Source of the DNA: V1-33 sp039795165
Lineage (GTDB): Bacteria; Verrucomicrobiota; Verrucomicrobiia; Verrucomicrobiales; V1-33
NCBI GenBank assembly: GCA_039795165.1
Contig: JBDKER010000021.1
Span: forward strand, 1-64,000
Length of the DNA stretch: 64,000 nt
Direction of reading: 5' to 3'
The stretch's first letter is position 1. Each line of letters opens with the position of its first letter. The notes under the pieces were generated by a model. It was not told the origin of the DNA and searched no databases. It saw only the letters and a program-made list of their open reading frames with translations. The translations under genes and the position numbers were made by a program. Of the stretch, positions 62,077 through 64,000 are shown piece by piece.

Positions 62077-63600
62077 TTATTTGCGTTCCCGCTGAAACCA
62101 ACGCCGGAGCTTCGATTTCTCGGGCGGAATGGCATCGGGATCGGGTGACTGGGCGGGCATGGCGATAGGAAGGGACTGCTGCCATCCACCGCCGAGCGCC
62201 TTGACGAGGGCGACACTGGCAATGAGCCGTTGTCCAGCCAACTGCTGGCCCGACCGCTCGAGAGCGAGGACGGTCCGGTTGGCCACGAGGACATCGACAT
62301 ACGGACTGGTGCCGGCTTTGTGCCGCGCCGCGGCAATCTCTGCGGCCCGCTGGGCGTGGGCCACGGCCCTGCCCTGGGCGGCCTGCTGTTCAGATAGCCT
62401 CCGCAGCACCACGAGCTGACTCTCCACTTCCGCGAAAGCGATGAGCACGCTCTGCCGGTAGGCCGCGAGGGCTTCATCATGTGCGGCCCGCGCCTGCTCA
62501 AGGTTCGCTCGGTTCCGCCCGCCCGCAAAGAGCGGCAGGGAAACACTCGGGCCAAATGACCACGCCCGGCTGATGCCATCGAACACATTCCCGAAGTCCG
62601 TACCCATGAAGCCTGCATTCCCGGCAATCCGCACACTTGGATACAGGGCCATGGAAGCGACCCCGACCTTGGCGGCAGCCGCGGCGAGGGCCCGCTCGGC
62701 GCGTGCGATGTCGGGCCGGCGCTCAAGGAGATCACTGGGCACTCCCGGAGGCACCGATGGCACATCCGGCAGACGCTTCGCAGCTTCCAGCCGGAACGAA
62801 GGAGCGGCCTCGCCGGCCAGGACAGCGAGCGCATTCTCCAGCTGCTCGCGTTCGGACGCCAGCCCGGTCGCCTGCACGGCGGCTGCTTCCAGCTCGGCCA
62901 TGGCCTGCTGTTCATCAAGTTCGCTGCCCGTCCCAGCCTTCACGCGCGCCCGCACGATCGCCAGTTCCTCGCGCCATGCGGCCACGACCCGCTCGAGAGC
63001 GCCCGCTTCCTGCTCAAGCGCCCGCATGCGGAAATAATTCTGCGCGGCTTCGGCCTGCACGGAAAGCAGGACACTTTCCATGGCCGCCGCGGCCGCCCCC
63101 GCCTCGGCCTGCGCCCCCGCGAACTGCTTCCGCACCCGACCCCACAGGTCGATCTCGTAACTGAAATCGACGGGCACATTCAGATTCCATCCCTCGTAGC
63201 TCAGACCGAGCAGCGGGAAGGGCGATGCCATGTTCTCGGAGGTCCGCTGATAGAGAGCCGATGGCGTCAGATTGGCCTCGGGAAAGAACCGGCTGCGGGC
63301 CACCCGGGCCACCGCCCGGGCCTGATCAAACTTTGCCACAGCCTGCCTCAGCTGCTGATTCCCGGACCCCACCGACCGCATCAGTCCATGCAGCACGGGA
63401 TCGTCATAGATGCGCCACCATTCCCCTCGCGGCAGATTCTCGAGCGGCTGGAGCGCACGCCACTGCACCGGTGTCTTCCACTGCGGCGGTGCCTCCGTCC
63501 GCGGAGCCGACGGCAGATTCCGCGTCTCGGCCCCCGCCAGCGTTCCCGCCAGCAGCATCCCTCCCATCATGGCTCTCAGGATTCGCTTCATATCAGTCAT
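62077..63600 (-). CDS. Efflux pump outer-membrane factor (NodT/OprM type)
   Basis: A 507-residue TolC-like outer-membrane channel of an RND efflux pump. A signal peptide (about 1-23, MLLAGTLAGA) precedes the core. Two long helical repeats are seen, with WWRIYDDPVLHGLM, FFPEANLTPSALYQRTSEN and the second-half LFAGGRNRANLEQARAAHDEALAAYRQSVLIAFAEVESQL. The lipid-attachment Cys usual in the NodT group is absent. ATG 63600 overlaps the stop of the RND pump gene (ATGA), so the two are translationally coupled. Confidence 0.9.
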   Translation of the reverse strand: MTDMKRILRAMMGGMLLAGTLAGAETRNLPSAPRTEAPPQWKTPVQWRALQPLENLPRGEWWRIYDDPVLHGLMRSVGSGNQQLRQAVAKFDQARAVARVARSRFFPEANLTPSALYQRTSENMASPFPLLGLSYEGWNLNVPVDFSYEIDLWGRVRKQFAGAQAEAGAAAAAMESVLLSVQAEAAQNYFRMRALEQEAGALERVVAAWREELAIVRARVKAGTGSELDEQQAMAELEAAAVQATGLASEREQLENALAVLAGEAAPSFRLEAAKRLPDVPSVPPGVPSDLLERRPDIARAERALAAAAAKVGVASMALYPSVRIAGNAGFMGTDFGNVFDGISRAWSFGPSVSLPLFAGGRNRANLEQARAAHDEALAAYRQSVLIAFAEVESQLVVLRRLSEQQAAQGRAVAHAQRAAEIAAARHKAGTSPYVDVLVANRTVLALERSGQQLAGQRLIASVALVKALGGGWQQSLPIAMPAQSPDPDAIPPEKSKLRRWFQRERK

Positions 63601-64000
63601 GCATTCACAGGTTCATCGGCGGGCGACACCGCACGGCGGCCCCGCGGCTTCATCAGCAGCACATAAAAGACAGGCGTCAGAAACAACCCGAGGAAAGTCA
63701 CCCCGATCATTCCCGCAAACACCGCCGACCCCATGGCCCTCCGCATTTCCGCCCCCGCCCCGGTCGACACCACCAGAGGATAAACGCCGGCAATGAAGGC
63801 AATCGAAGTCATCAGAATCGGCCGCAGCCGCAGACGGCAGGCTTCGAGGGCCGCTTCCACCACCCCCATGCCTTCGTGCTGCTTCTCCCGCGCAAATTCC
63901 ACAATGAGAATGGAATTCTTGCAGGCCAGACCAATGAGCACAATGAATCCGATCTGCGTGAATATATTGTTGTCGCCCCCGGTCAGCACCACGCCCACGA
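63597..64000 (-). CDS. RND efflux pump inner-membrane protein (partial, C-terminus)
   Basis: The C-terminal about 134 residues of an AcrB/MexB-type (HAE1) proton-driven pump; the N-terminal part lies beyond the window. Recognised by GFIVLIGLACKNSILIVEFAREKQHEG and LRLRPILMTSIAFIAGVYPLVVSTGAGAEMRRAMGSAVFAGM (quoted in part), the last membrane segments of the family. It is cotranslated with the outer-membrane factor gene downstream. The periplasmic adaptor is presumably also outside the window. Confidence 0.9.
   Translation of the reverse strand, partial: VGVVLTGGDNNIFTQIGFIVLIGLACKNSILIVEFAREKQHEGMGVVEAALEACRLRLRPILMTSIAFIAGVYPLVVSTGAGAEMRRAMGSAVFAGMIGVTFLGLFLTPVFYVLLMKPRGRRAVSPADEPVNA

Overview
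The window (about 64 kb, GC-rich) looks like chromosome of a Gram-negative bacterium of the Verrucomicrobiota or a close PVC relative. This is inferred from the mix of giant secreted proteins with lamin-tail and CotH domains, BspA-type leucine-rich repeats, an ECF sigma factor fused to a membrane-spanning C-terminus, a bifunctional NagB/PIG-L protein and a complete type II secretion cluster. No database search was run; all calls rest on motifs read in the sequence.

Layout. 0-9 kb: a 63-bp tandem REP-like array, a giant LTD/CotH secreted protein, an ExbB/ExbD pair, tRNA-Ala(GGC) and a BspA-type LRR protein. 8.8-17.2 kb (minus strand): a probable operon panD, two paralogous membrane proteins (one with a zinc ribbon), two glycosyltransferases and an MsbA-like exporter with a large extra periplasmic segment. 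17.2-21 kb: pyrH, frr and a left-handed beta-helix transferase, with a RAYT transposase and its REP arrays on either side. 21-32.8 kb: the sigma factor fusion, a second LTD/CotH protein, NagB/PIG-L, gluconokinase, a fused two-domain ABC permease and an L,D-transpeptidase-like protein. 32.9-43.7 kb: type II secretion genes in the order G-H-I-J-K-L-M-(C-like)-D-E-F, nearly all overlapping or abutting.

43.7-52.5 kb is an accessory island. A second RAYT sits beside its own hairpin family, whose stems vary by compensatory changes around a constant GGAA loop. It is followed by a decayed type I restriction locus: hsdM is a wreck, hsdS is intact, and hsdR survives only as three separate 5' stubs. Between these remnants lie a SIR2-HerA defence pair, an AT-rich unrecognised gene with a nuclease-like residue pattern, and a DUF1016/YhcG-type nuclease. 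Almost every junction is an ATGA start/stop overlap, so the island reads as one translationally coupled operon built from cassettes.

52.5-64 kb returns to housekeeping and envelope genes: ROK glucokinase without its zinc ligands, guaA and guaB separated by a clear terminator, an M24 aminopeptidase, an M23 peptidase, a DUF2330 protein, fabG, and an RND efflux pump (outer-membrane factor plus the C-terminus of the inner-membrane pump, which runs off the window).
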